Of a stretch of DNA of 64,000 nucleotides, positions 49,002 through 57,708 are shown piece after piece. The notes under the pieces were generated by a model. It searched no databases and was not told where the DNA came from. It worked only from the letters and a program-made list of their open reading frames with translations. Origin of the DNA: Actinomycetospora termitidis (GTDB lineage Bacteria > Actinomycetota > Actinomycetes > Mycobacteriales > Pseudonocardiaceae); NCBI RefSeq assembly GCF_030286555.1, contig NZ_JASVWF010000002.1, positions 434,001 through 498,000 on the forward strand, read 5' to 3'. The first letter of the stretch is position 1, and every line of letters begins with the position of its first letter. Position numbers and translations under genes: made by a program.

Positions 49002-49838
49002 TCAGACGGTGCCGACCGCGCCGAGGTAGCCCATCCGGTGCCGGCCGCCGGCGCCGGCGTGCGGCCAGTCGACGACGTCGACGACCGGCCCGACGACCGC
49101 GAGGGCGTCGCCGACCTCGGCGGGGTCCCGCAGGGCGAGCCCGGCCAGGCCCCGCGAGTACATGCGGTCGACGGTCGTCACGGCGGCCGACCGGGCCGCG
49201 GTCCGGGGCGCCGTCACGTGCGTGGCGGCGACGACGCTGCCCGGGGCGAGGAGCTCGCGCCAGCGGGAGAGCAGTGTGGTGAGGTCGTCGTGGACGAAGT
49301 GCAGCACGCCGCAGGCCAGGAGCGCGATCGGGCGCGAGGGGTCCAGGCGGCCCGCGATCTCGGCGGCGTCGAGCACACAGCCGGGGGAGCGCAGGTCGGC
49401 CCAGGTCACCGACACCCCGGGCAGGTCAGCGACGAGCTCGCGGGCGTGGGCGACGACCACCGGGTCGAGGTCGACGTAGGCGACCCGGGCGTGCGGGTTC
49501 ACGGCGTGCACGAAGCCGTGCACCGACTGGATCGACGGGATGCCGCACCCGAGGTCGAGGAACTGGTCGATGCCGCGGGCGTGCGCGTCGCGCACGACCC
49601 GGCGGACGAACGCCCGGTTGGCCCGGGCGCGGACCTCGACGAGCCGGTCGATGCGCCGGAGCTCGGCGGCGGCCGCGCGGTCGACCGCGAAGTTGGCGCT
49701 GCCCCCGAGGAGGGCGTCGACCGTGCGGGCGTAGTTCGGCAGCTCCAGGTCCGCGGCGCTGGCCAGGATCGCGTCGAGCTCGAGGCCCGCGACGCGCGGC
49801 CCCGGTGGCGGTGGGGCGGGGTAGTACTCGACCTGCAT
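49002..49838 (-). CDS. DUF574/PF04672 SAM methyltransferase
   Basis: A 278-residue actinobacteria-specific S-adenosylmethionine methyltransferase. The signature PNYARTVDALLGGSANF and RANRAFVRRVVRDAHARGI precede motif I FLDLGCGIPS. The late ACGVLHFVHDD is typical. ATG 49838 has GGAGGAG upstream. The substrate is unknown. It converges with the DUF1772 gene, with stops one base apart. Confidence 0.85.
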   Translation of the reverse strand: MQVEYYPAPPPPGPRVAGLELDAILASAADLELPNYARTVDALLGGSANFAVDRAAAAELRRIDRLVEVRARANRAFVRRVVRDAHARGIDQFLDLGCGIPSIQSVHGFVHAVNPHARVAYVDLDPVVVAHARELVADLPGVSVTWADLRSPGCVLDAAEIAGRLDPSRPIALLACGVLHFVHDDLTTLLSRWRELLAPGSVVAATHVTAPRTAARSAAVTTVDRMYSRGLAGLALRDPAEVGDALAVVGPVVDVVDWPHAGAGGRHRMGYLGAVGTV

Positions 49839-49875
49839 GCTCACTCCTCCGGACGCACTCGACGACTCTGTCGGT

Positions 49876-49892
49876 ACGACGCGCCGCGTCGT
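49876..49892. promoter_or_regulatory. Palindrome in divergent promoter region
   Basis: ACGACGC-GCC-GCGTCGT, a 7-3-7 inverted repeat between the divergent DUF574 methyltransferase and PAP2-like genes. Possible operator. Confidence 0.35.
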
Positions 49893-49949
49893 GAGCCCAC
49901 GACCAGGTGAATCCGGCGGGCGGGAGCGTGGTGGCGGACACTGACCGGC

Positions 49950-50525
49950 GTGACGACGGCGGCGACGCGGATCAGCACGGTGACCTCTCCGACCCTCCTG
50001 CTGGCCGTCCTCTACCCCGTGGTCGGCGCGCTCGCCGCCGGCCCGCCCGGGATCGCGTGGTCGCTGCTGGGCATGGTCTTCACGGTCGTGATCCCCGCGG
50101 CGATCGTCGACGTGGGCGTCCGGCGCGGCCGCTACGCCGATCACCACCTCTCCCGCCGCGAGCAGCGCGCGGTCCCGCTCGGGCTGGCGGCGCTCTCGGT
50201 GCTGGTCGGGCTGCTCGTCCTGTGGCTCGCGGGCGCCCCGCGCGCGATCGTGGCGCTGCAGGTGGCGGTGCTCGCGACGACCGTCGTCGCCACCACGGTC
50301 ACGCTGTGGTGGAAGGTCAGCTTCCACGTCGCCGTGGTCTCCGCCGCGGCCTGCGTGTTGACGCTGCTCGGCGGCGGGTGGTGGGCGCTGTCGTGGCTCG
50401 CGGTCCCGGCGGTGGGCTGGGCCCGGCTACGCCTCACCGCGCACGACCTCGCCCAGGTCGTCGTCGGGGGCCTCCTCGGCGCCGGCGTGAGCGGACTGGT
50501 GCTGATCATCGCGGGAGTAGCGTGA
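49950..50525 (+). CDS. PAP2-like membrane protein
   Basis: A 191-residue integral membrane protein with about five hydrophobic segments. The motifs KVSFHVAVV and RLRLTAHDLAQVVVGG match the second and third phosphatase motifs of PAP2 (SxxxH and RxxxxxHxxxxV), although the first motif KxxxxxxRP is not visible. It may be a lipid phosphatase or an inactive relative. GTG 49950 is the start. Its stop overlaps the -10 box of the next gene. Confidence 0.65.
   Translation: MTTAATRISTVTSPTLLLAVLYPVVGALAAGPPGIAWSLLGMVFTVVIPAAIVDVGVRRGRYADHHLSRREQRAVPLGLAALSVLVGLLVLWLAGAPRAIVALQVAVLATTVVATTVTLWWKVSFHVAVVSAAACVLTLLGGGWWALSWLAVPAVGWARLRLTAHDLAQVVVGGLLGAGVSGLVLIIAGVA
50518..50523 (+). promoter_or_regulatory. 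-10 box for leaderless tam
   Basis: TAGCGT ends six bases before GTG 50530. It overlaps the stop region of the PAP2-like gene. Confidence 0.45.
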
Positions 50526-50529
50526 CCTC

Positions 50530-51270
50530 GTGAGCACGACCTGGGACCCCGCGCTCTACCTGGACTTCGACGACCTGCGCAGCCGCCCGTTCCTCGACCT
50601 CCTCGCCCGCGTCCGGGCGAGCGCCCCGCGCCACGTCGTCGACGCCGGGTGCGGTCCGGGCCACCTCACCCAGGTGCTCGGGCAGCGCTGGCCGGACGCC
50701 CGCGTCACCGCGTTCGACTCCTCGGCCGAGATGGTGGCCGCCGCCCGCGAGCTGGGGATCGACGCGGTGCAGGAGTCGGTGACCGACTGGCGGCCGGAGG
50801 GGGACGTCGTCGTCACGAACGCCGTCCTGCAGTGGGTCCCCGGGCACCGTGCGCTGCTGCGCCGGTGGCTGCAGGCCCTTCCCGACGGCGGGTGGCTCGC
50901 GATGCAGGTCCCCGGCAACTTCACCGCGCCGTCGCACGAGCTCGCCCGCGAGGTCGCCGACCGGTTCGACGTCGACCTGCGCGACGCCGCGACCGTCGCC
51001 GAGCCGGCCGCGTACGCCGACGACCTCGCCGGGGCGTCGTCGGTCGACGTCTGGGAGACCACCTACCTGCAGCGCCTGACCGGCGAGGACCCGGTACTGC
51101 ACTGGATCTCCGGGACGGCCCTGCGCCCTGTCCGCGACGCCCTGTCCGACGCCGCGTACCGCGACTTCACCGCCGACCTCGCGCCCCGGCTGCGCGAGGC
51201 CTACCCGGCGAACGCCGACGGCTCGACCTGGTTCCCGTTCCGCCGGATCTTCGCGGTCGCCCGGCGGTGA
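50530..51270 (+). CDS. tam: Trans-aconitate 2-methyltransferase
   Basis: A 246-residue class I methyltransferase of the Tam family, which esterifies trans-aconitate formed by spontaneous isomerisation of the citric-cycle intermediate. It has WDPALYLDFDD at the N terminus, motif I VVDAGCGPGHL at 36-46, FDSSAEM and NAVLQWVPGH. The length is normal. It overlaps the MFS gene by four bases. Confidence 0.9.
   Translation: MSTTWDPALYLDFDDLRSRPFLDLLARVRASAPRHVVDAGCGPGHLTQVLGQRWPDARVTAFDSSAEMVAAARELGIDAVQESVTDWRPEGDVVVTNAVLQWVPGHRALLRRWLQALPDGGWLAMQVPGNFTAPSHELAREVADRFDVDLRDAATVAEPAAYADDLAGASSVDVWETTYLQRLTGEDPVLHWISGTALRPVRDALSDAAYRDFTADLAPRLREAYPANADGSTWFPFRRIFAVARR
50879..50893 (+). repeat. Dispersed 15-mer, copy 6
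   Basis: Exact TTCCCGACGGCGGGT inside the tam coding region. Confidence 0.6.
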
Positions 51271-52631
51271 CCGACGCGCGCTCCGCCGCGGCGTTCGACC
51301 GCCGCCTGCTCGCCCCGATGGTGCTCGGGTCGATCCTCAACCCGGTCAACTCGTCGCTGATCGCCGTCGCCCTCGTCCCGATCGGGATGGCCCTGGGCGC
51401 CCCGGCCTCGCAGACCGCGTGGCTGGTGTCCGGGCTGTACCTGGCGACGGCGGTCGGCCAGCCGGTGACCGGGCGGCTCGTCGACCTCTACGGTCCGCGC
51501 CCGCTGTACCTGGTCGGGACGGCGCTCGTCGGGATCGGCGGTGTGCTCGGCGTGGTCGCGCCCGACATCGGCACGCTGACCGCGGCGCGCGTGGTGATCG
51601 GGCTCGGGACGTGCGCGGGCTACCCGGCGGCGATGGCGCTGGTGCGCCGGGAGGCCGACCGGACGGGCCGGGACAGCCCGGAGTCGGTGCTCACCGCGCT
51701 GTCGGTGTCGACGCAGACGATCGCGGTGGTCGGCCCGACGCTCGGCGGCCTGCTCATCGGTCTCGGCGGGTGGCGCACCACGTTCGCGGTCAACGTGCCG
51801 CTGGCCGTCGTCGCGCTGGCCGTGGGGTGGTGGGCGATGCCCCGCGCGCTCGGCCGGGAGCGTTCGAGCGACTCCGTGGTCTCTCTCGTCGACCCGCTGG
51901 GCATCGGCCTGTTCACCGCCGCGCTGGTGTCGCTCCTGCTCGTGCTCGAACGGCCGTCGTGGTGGCCGCTCGCCGCCGTCACCGTGGTCGCCGGGGCGGC
52001 GCTCGTGCGGTGGGAGCTGCGGGCCCGGCACCCCTTCCTCGACCTGCGGGTGCTCGCCGGCAACGGCCCGCTGCTGCTGACGTTCCTGCGGGCCCTGCTC
52101 GGTGCGACGGTGTCCTACGCGATCCTCTACGGCTACACCCAGTGGCTCGAGCAGGGCCGCGGGCTCTCGGCGTCGGCGGCCGGCCTCGCCCTGCTGCCGA
52201 TCTTCCTGGCCGGCATCGGGGTCGCCGCGCTGACCGGCCGCCGCCGGGAGATCCGCGGGAAGCTGCTCGTCGGCGCGGCCGGGCAGGTCGTGCTGGCCGT
52301 GCTGCTGCTGTTCCTGTCCTCGGCCAGCCCGATCTGGCTCCTCGTGGTGGTGGCCCTCGTCGCGGGGGTCCCGCAGGGCCTGAACAACCTCGCGGTGCAG
52401 AACGCGGTGTACCGCCAGGCCGACCCGGAGCGGGTCGCGTCCTCGGCCGGCCTGATGCGCACCTTCTTCTACCTCGGCGCGATCGTCGCCGGCACCACCG
52501 GTGGGCTGGCCTACTCCGGGGGCGCGACCACGCAGGGCCTGCACGTCCTCGCGTTCGTCATGCTCGGGGCCGCCATGGTGTTCCTCCTCGTGACCGTTCT
52601 CGACCGATCGCTCGTCCGGCTCGAAGCCTGA
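51267..52631 (+). CDS. MFS drug:H+ antiporter-type transporter
   Basis: A 454-residue MFS exporter, probably of the 14-helix DHA2 type. The N-terminal LNPVNSSLIAVALVPIG and GRLVDLYGPRPLYLVG (motif A) are typical, and motif C appears as GPTLGGLLIG. It follows tam with a GTGA overlap, and its stop abuts the convergent amidohydrolase gene. The exported compound is unknown. Confidence 0.85.
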   Translation: MTDARSAAAFDRRLLAPMVLGSILNPVNSSLIAVALVPIGMALGAPASQTAWLVSGLYLATAVGQPVTGRLVDLYGPRPLYLVGTALVGIGGVLGVVAPDIGTLTAARVVIGLGTCAGYPAAMALVRREADRTGRDSPESVLTALSVSTQTIAVVGPTLGGLLIGLGGWRTTFAVNVPLAVVALAVGWWAMPRALGRERSSDSVVSLVDPLGIGLFTAALVSLLLVLERPSWWPLAAVTVVAGAALVRWELRARHPFLDLRVLAGNGPLLLTFLRALLGATVSYAILYGYTQWLEQGRGLSASAAGLALLPIFLAGIGVAALTGRRREIRGKLLVGAAGQVVLAVLLLFLSSASPIWLLVVVALVAGVPQGLNNLAVQNAVYRQADPERVASSAGLMRTFFYLGAIVAGTTGGLAYSGGATTQGLHVLAFVMLGAAMVFLLVTVLDRSLVRLEA

Positions 52632-53642
52632 TCAGGCGGGTGACCGCACGGGCGCCAGCAGCTCGGCGGCGTTCCCGCCGCGGATACGCTCGGCGTCCTC
52701 GGGGGCCAGGCCCGCGGCGGCGAGCCGGTCGAGCGGGTCGGTGACGCTCATGTCGAACGGGTAATCGGTGCCGAGCACGACCCGGTCCGCGCCCGCGACC
52801 GCCACCAGGTGCCGCAGCGCGTCCGGGGTGTAGACCAGCGCGTCGAACCACATCCGGCGCAGCGCCTCGCTCGGCGGGGCGGCGGCCGCGCGGTCGCCGG
52901 GTCGGGCGTGCCACGCGTGGTCCTGGCGGGCGGTGCCGTACGGGAAGAAGCCGCCGCCGTGGGCGGCGAGCAACCGGCAGCCGTCGTCCGGAAGGCCCGC
53001 TGCGACGAGCCGCGAGAGCGCCACCGTCGTCTCGACCGGGTTCCCGACCGTGTTCGACAGGTACCCGACGTCCAGCCGCTCGCCGAGCGTGCAGCCCCAC
53101 GGGTGGACGAAGACGACCGCCTCGAGTTCGGCCGCGGCGGCCCAGAACGGGGCGAGGTCGGGGTCGTCCAGTTCTCGACGACGACCGTCGGGTCCGGTCA
53201 CGTGGGTGGAGACCTCGACGCCGCGCAGGCCGTCGCGGACCGCCCGCCGCAGGACGTCCACGGCGAGGTCCGGGTGCTGCAGGGGCGCGGTGCCGAGGCC
53301 GAGGAGGCGGTCGGGCGCGCCGGCGCAGTGCTCGAGGAGCCCGTTGTTCACGGCCTCGGCGTACCGGACGGCGAGGTCCTTGTCGGCCCACGGGTGGTGG
53401 ATCGGCATCGGGCTGACCAGCTGCACCTCGATGCCGGCGGCGTCCATGGCGGCGAGCCGGTGGTCGAGGCGGGTCAGCGCCGGGCCGAGCGCCCCGATCT
53501 GCTCGCGGTTGACCCGACTGCTGGCCTCACCCGCCGCGCGCGCCTCGACGGCCCGGGCGGCGCCCAGTTCCGGTCGGTCGGCGACGAGGCCCTCGGCCGC
53601 GGGCACGAGCAGGTGGGCGTGGACGTCGGTCGTGGGGCTCAT
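52632..53642 (-). CDS. ACMSD-like amidohydrolase
   Basis: A 336-residue amidohydrolase-2 protein related to ACMSD and aromatic acid decarboxylases. Metal ligands H8 and H10 (VHAH), a later His (FVHPWG), AAHGGGFF and GTDYPFD with the Asp are all present. It is the last gene of the six-gene aromatic operon. It begins at ATG 53642, 34 bases after the 35-base repeated element, so it may also have its own promoter. Confidence 0.88.
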   Translation of the reverse strand: MSPTTDVHAHLLVPAAEGLVADRPELGAARAVEARAAGEASSRVNREQIGALGPALTRLDHRLAAMDAAGIEVQLVSPMPIHHPWADKDLAVRYAEAVNNGLLEHCAGAPDRLLGLGTAPLQHPDLAVDVLRRAVRDGLRGVEVSTHVTGPDGRRRELDDPDLAPFWAAAAELEAVVFVHPWGCTLGERLDVGYLSNTVGNPVETTVALSRLVAAGLPDDGCRLLAAHGGGFFPYGTARQDHAWHARPGDRAAAAPPSEALRRMWFDALVYTPDALRHLVAVAGADRVVLGTDYPFDMSVTDPLDRLAAAGLAPEDAERIRGGNAAELLAPVRSPA

Positions 53643-53676
53643 GGGGTCGCTCCGTGCCTCGTACCGGGTCCGATTG

Positions 53677-53711
53677 TGACGTCCAGCGTCAGCATGGCCG
53701 CACTGCTGACA
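53677..53711. repeat. 35-base repeated element, copy 2 (double palindrome)
   Basis: Identical to 3026-3060. Here it overlaps the last codons and stop of the FAH-family gene (stop at 53689) and lies directly upstream of the amidohydrolase start. Conservation across coding and non-coding contexts points to selection on DNA. Confidence 0.75.
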
Positions 53712-54660
53712 GGGAGGGGCGGGGACGCGTCCGCGGGCGCACCCGGGCGGGCGGGATCGGCGTGGGCTCGGCGCCCGGGACCACGCGGTTGGTCATCGTG
53801 CCGATGCCCTCCACCTCCAGGGTCACCACGCTCCCCGGTCGCAGCGGCGGGAGCTCGTCGCGCGACACCCCGCGGCCCCACAGCTCGCCCAGGCAGCCGC
53901 CGTGGCCGCAGGTCCCGGAGCCCAGGACGTCGCCGGGTCGGACCTCGGTGCCCCGCGAGGCGTAGGCGACGAGATCGCCGAAGGGCCAGCCCATGTTGGA
54001 GAGCAGGTCGCTGCCGACGACCGTCCCGTCGACGGACGCCGTCAGCGCCAGGTCGAGGAACCCTTCGGAGTCCGGCGTGAACTCGTCCGCGGTGACGAGC
54101 CACGGTCCGAGCGTCGTCGCCGTGTCCTTCCCCTTCGCCGGCCCGAGGCCGACCTGCATCTCGGCGAACTGCAGGTCACGCGCCGACCAGTCGTTGAGGA
54201 TGGTGAACCCGGCGATCGCGGCCGTGCCCTGCTCCGGGGTGAGATCGCGGCCGCCCCGTCCGATGACCGCGGCCACCTCGAGCTCGAAGTCCAGGACGGC
54301 CGACCCGGGCGGCATCGGCACGTCGTCGGCCGGGCCGAGCGTGGCGTACGGGTTGGAGAAGTAGAACGCGGGCGCGGCGTACCAGGCCTCGGGCACGCCG
54401 GTCAGGTTCCGCATCCCCTCGACGTGCTCCTCGAACGAGACGAAGTCCCGCACCGTCGGCGGCTGCAGCGGCGCGAGCAGGCGCACGGAGTCCAGGGCGA
54501 CCGGCCGCGCCGACAGCGCGTCGCGGCCGGCGTCGAGCAGGGTCCCGTCCCGCAGCAGGTCCAGCACCGTGGTCGGGGCGTCGAGCAGGTGCACGGCGTC
54601 GTCGACCACCCGCCCGACCCGCACCGACCCGTCGTCGAGAAGGGCCGTGGCGATCCGCAT
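53689..54660 (-). CDS. Fumarylacetoacetate hydrolase family protein 1
   Basis: A 323-residue FAH-fold enzyme that hydrolyses or decarboxylates ring-fission products. The metal-binding E-x-E reads LDFELEVAAVIG, with NDWSARDLQ and GTCGHGGCLGELWGRG following. ATG 54660 overlaps the dioxygenase stop by one base (TGATG). Its last seven codons lie in the 35-base element and end in a basic Arg/Pro tail, which may be an added C terminus. Confidence 0.88.
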   Translation of the reverse strand: MRIATALLDDGSVRVGRVVDDAVHLLDAPTTVLDLLRDGTLLDAGRDALSARPVALDSVRLLAPLQPPTVRDFVSFEEHVEGMRNLTGVPEAWYAAPAFYFSNPYATLGPADDVPMPPGSAVLDFELEVAAVIGRGGRDLTPEQGTAAIAGFTILNDWSARDLQFAEMQVGLGPAKGKDTATTLGPWLVTADEFTPDSEGFLDLALTASVDGTVVGSDLLSNMGWPFGDLVAYASRGTEVRPGDVLGSGTCGHGGCLGELWGRGVSRDELPPLRPGSVVTLEVEGIGTMTNRVVPGAEPTPIPPARVRPRTRPRPSLSAVRPC

Positions 54661-55595
54661 CAGACCGGGGGAGCGACGAAGACGCCGCGGTCGGGGTCGT
54701 TGAACGACTTCTTCGCGACGAACTCGCTCATCGGGTTCGCGGTGCCCCACTGGTCGGAGACCTCGGGGTTCGTGAAGTCGTAGAGCGACGGGTGCCAGGT
54801 GTCCTCGTCCAGGCACTCCAGCTCCGTCGTGTACTCGACGGTGTTGCCGTGCGGGTCGAGGAAGTAGGAGAACGTGTTGTTCCCGGCCATGTGCCGGCCT
54901 GGGCCCCAGACCTTCTCGACGCCGGCGCGGAGCAGCCGACCGGTGCCGCGCATGTACTCGTCGATGCCGCGCAGCTCGAAGCTCGCGTGGTGCAGCGACA
55001 CGTGCGGGCAGCGCGCGATCGCGAGCGAGTGGTGCTGGGGGTTGCAGCGCAGGAACCACATCATCTCGCCCATGTGCGGGGAGAAGAGCGTGTCGGAGAG
55101 CGTGAAGTCGAGGTGGCGGTCGTACCAGGCGACCAGTGCCTCGGGCTGCGGCGAGTTGATGACGACGTGCGACAGCTTGACGGGCGCCGACTCGCCCTCC
55201 TCGAGCTTCCGGTGCACGCGCGTCGCGACGTCGGCGGACACCTCGATCGTGCGGCCCTCGAGGTCGAAGAAGCGGAAGCCGTAGCCGCCGCCGGGGGTCT
55301 GCAGCTTGTCCGGGGTCGACACGAGCGTGACGCCCTCGCGGCCGAGCTTCTCGGCGAGCGCGTCGACGTCGGCCGGCGTCCCGGCGCCGAACGCGATCAG
55401 GTCGACGCGCTTCTCGGCGTCCGCGCGGAGCCGCACCTGGTACTGCTCGGGCGAGCCCTGCGCGGCCAGGAACGCGATGCCGGTGTCGGTGGTCTCGGGG
55501 GAGAGCTGCCAGAGGTCGCGGTAGAACTCCAGCTGGCGGTCGAAGTCGGGCACGGCGAGATCGACGTGCCGGAGGTGGGTGATCAGGCGGTCCAT
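54660..55595 (-). CDS. Extradiol ring-cleavage dioxygenase (VOC family)
   Basis: A 311-residue type I extradiol dioxygenase with two vicinal-oxygen-chelate repeats. Probable iron ligands are H143, H203 and E254, with Y256 and H235 nearby, all in the second repeat as is usual for catechol 2,3-dioxygenases. It should cleave a substituted catechol made by the neighbouring monooxygenase. The preferred ring substituent cannot be told from sequence. Confidence 0.88.
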   Translation of the reverse strand: MDRLITHLRHVDLAVPDFDRQLEFYRDLWQLSPETTDTGIAFLAAQGSPEQYQVRLRADAEKRVDLIAFGAGTPADVDALAEKLGREGVTLVSTPDKLQTPGGGYGFRFFDLEGRTIEVSADVATRVHRKLEEGESAPVKLSHVVINSPQPEALVAWYDRHLDFTLSDTLFSPHMGEMMWFLRCNPQHHSLAIARCPHVSLHHASFELRGIDEYMRGTGRLLRAGVEKVWGPGRHMAGNNTFSYFLDPHGNTVEYTTELECLDEDTWHPSLYDFTNPEVSDQWGTANPMSEFVAKKSFNDPDRGVFVAPPV

Positions 55596-55606
55596 GTCTG
55601 GTCCTC

Positions 55607-56716
55607 TCAGGGACGCTGCGCGAGCAGCGCGGAGGTGCGGGCCATCAGCCCGGGGACGTCGGCGGTGCGGTCGTGGTCGAGCAACCAGCGCGCGAGCTGC
55701 ACCGAGCCCGCCACCACCGCTCCGGCCCGTTCCCGACGACGGGTGGCGTAGCTCGTGAGCGCGGCGTCCAGGTCGTCGGTGTCACGCACGAGCTCGGCCA
55801 GGACCGAGGCGTCCTCGAGCGCCATGGCCGCGCCCTGGGCGAGGGTGGGCGGGCAGGAGTGCGCGGCGTCGCCGACGAGCACGACCCGCCCGCGGTGCCA
55901 CGGCCCGTCGACCAGGTGGTGGGTGAACCAGGTGTAGTTGACGCGGGCCGCGTCCGTCATGCGCTCGCGGATCTCCGTCCACGGCCCGCCGTAGTGCGCG
56001 GCGAGGTCGCGCATCGTCGCGAGCCGGGCGTCCGGGTCGAGCCCGGTCCGGTCGGCCGCGTCCTCGACGAGGTAGGCGTAGATCGAGTCGTCGCCGGTGG
56101 GGCAGTAGCCGGCGATGTACGCGGCGCCGCCGTAGACGAGGTCGGTGCGGGTGATGCTCTCCGGCCGCGTCGTGAAGACCCGCCAGATGCCCATGCCGAC
56201 CGGCTCCGGACGGGTCTCGATCCCCAGCGACGCGCGGATGCCGGAGTTGAGGCCGTCGGCCGCGACGACGAGGTCCCAGGTGCCGGTGGTGCCGTCGTCC
56301 AGCGTGGCGCGGCCGTCGGCGTGGACCTCCGTGACGCGGGTCCCGGTACGCACCTTCGCGCCGACGGCGGTGGCCTGCTCCAGCAGCAGCGCGGCCATCA
56401 CCGCGCGGGGCATGCCGACGGTGGCCGGGAGGTCGTCGCCGCCGGTCCGGGCATCCGGGATGACGGCGAGGACGGTGCCGTCGGGAGCACGCAGGCCGAC
56501 CTCGTCGAACGCGTAGCCGTGGGCGAGGATCGCGTCGAGGACGCCGAGCTCGCGGAACACCCGCAGCGCGTTGCCCTGCAGCGTGATCCCGGAGCCGGCG
56601 GTCCCGACGTCGGGCGTGGCCTCGACCAGGTCGACGGCCACCCCGGCGCGGGCGAGCAGGATCGCGGCCGCCGCGCCGGCGGCTCCGCCTCCGACGATCA
56701 ACGCGTTGGAGATCAT
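55607..56716 (-). CDS. FAD-dependent aromatic monooxygenase
   Basis: A 369-residue group A flavin monooxygenase. GGGAAG is at 9-14, the DG motif reads VAADGLNSGIR, and GDAAHSCPPTLAQGAAMALEDA sits near residue 290. It likely hydroxylates an aromatic ring to a catechol. ATG 56716 overlaps the cyclase-family stop by one base (TGATG); 11 bases separate it from the dioxygenase. Confidence 0.88.
   Translation of the reverse strand: MISNALIVGGGAAGAAAAILLARAGVAVDLVEATPDVGTAGSGITLQGNALRVFRELGVLDAILAHGYAFDEVGLRAPDGTVLAVIPDARTGGDDLPATVGMPRAVMAALLLEQATAVGAKVRTGTRVTEVHADGRATLDDGTTGTWDLVVAADGLNSGIRASLGIETRPEPVGMGIWRVFTTRPESITRTDLVYGGAAYIAGYCPTGDDSIYAYLVEDAADRTGLDPDARLATMRDLAAHYGGPWTEIRERMTDAARVNYTWFTHHLVDGPWHRGRVVLVGDAAHSCPPTLAQGAAMALEDASVLAELVRDTDDLDAALTSYATRRRERAGAVVAGSVQLARWLLDHDRTADVPGLMARTSALLAQRP
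55730..55744 (+). repeat. Dispersed 15-mer, copy 7 (A variant)
   Basis: TTCCCGACGACGGGT inside the monooxygenase coding region. Confidence 0.55.
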
Positions 56717-57708
56717 CAGCGCACCGCGATCGGGTTGACGGGGGAGCCGACGGCACCCGTGATCCGGAGCGGGGCCGCCGTCAGGAAGAAGTCGTAGCGC
56801 CCGTCGGCCGCGCAGTGGGCTGCGAGACCGTCGAGGTCCCACATCTCGCCGAGGAACAGGCCCAGGTGCGGGATCGCGACCTGGTGCAGCGGCTGGAACG
56901 CGACCTCGAACTCGTTCGGCCGGACCTCCACGCCCCAGGTGTCGGTGGCGATCGCGGCGACGTCGGAGTCGTGCAGCCAGTCCAGCGTGGTGAACGACAG
57001 GCCGGGCGCCGGGCCGCCGGCGTACCCGCCCCAGCCCTCCCGGCGGGTCCGGGCGTACTGGCCGGTGCGGACGCAGACGATGTCCCCGGGCCGCACCTCG
57101 ACCCCCTGGACGCGGGCGATCTCGTCCAGTTCCTCGGCGGTGATCGGGTAGGAGTCGGGGAGTTCGCCCCGGTCGTCGCCGAGCACGCGGCCGGCGTCCA
57201 GGAGCACGCCGCGTCCCGCGAGGTGGGCCGCCGCGGTCTCGATCCCGGTGACGGCGTCGCCGCCGCTCGTGACGACGTCGGCCGCCTCGCGGCCGTTCCA
57301 GGCCTTGCCGTGGTCGAAGATGTGGCCGAGACCGTCCCACTGCGTGGAGCACTGCAGCGGCATCGCGATGACGTCGTCCGCGCCGCCGATGCCGTGCGGG
57401 AACACACCGTCCAGGGCCTCGCGGCCGGTGTCGAGCATGGTGTGCACCGGGTTGGTGCGCCGCCGCCAGCCCGACTGCGGGCCGTCCATGTCGAAGGCCT
57501 GCGACAGCGAGAACGTCGTCCCGGTCCGCACGCAGGCCGCGCCCTCGAGCCGCTTGGCCGGGGTGAGCAGGTTGAGCGAGCCGAGGACGTCGTCGGCGCC
57601 CCAGCGGCCCCAGCGGGAGACGCGGGCGACGGCGGCCGCCACCGCCTCCTCGGGCTTGGCCGGGTCGTACCCGGCGGCGACGACGGCGCTGGTGTCGGTG
57701 CTCGTCAC
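56716..57708 (-). CDS. Cyclase-family (kynurenine formamidase-like) hydrolase
   Basis: A 330-residue metal hydrolase of the PF04199 type. The metal motif reads STQWDGLGH, a family variant of HxGTHxDxPxH, with GRGVLLDAGR and DTWGVEVRPNE later. It may open an ester, lactone or amide in the pathway. GTG 57708 overlaps the FAH-2 stop (GTGA). Confidence 0.82.
   Translation of the reverse strand: MTSTDTSAVVAAGYDPAKPEEAVAAAVARVSRWGRWGADDVLGSLNLLTPAKRLEGAACVRTGTTFSLSQAFDMDGPQSGWRRRTNPVHTMLDTGREALDGVFPHGIGGADDVIAMPLQCSTQWDGLGHIFDHGKAWNGREAADVVTSGGDAVTGIETAAAHLAGRGVLLDAGRVLGDDRGELPDSYPITAEELDEIARVQGVEVRPGDIVCVRTGQYARTRREGWGGYAGGPAPGLSFTTLDWLHDSDVAAIATDTWGVEVRPNEFEVAFQPLHQVAIPHLGLFLGEMWDLDGLAAHCAADGRYDFFLTAAPLRITGAVGSPVNPIAVR

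Noticed and set aside
53695-55059. Single large protein joining FAH-1 to upstream sequence
   Set aside because: The upstream part is an out-of-frame reading of the dioxygenase gene. ATG 54660 with the TGATG overlap is the real start.
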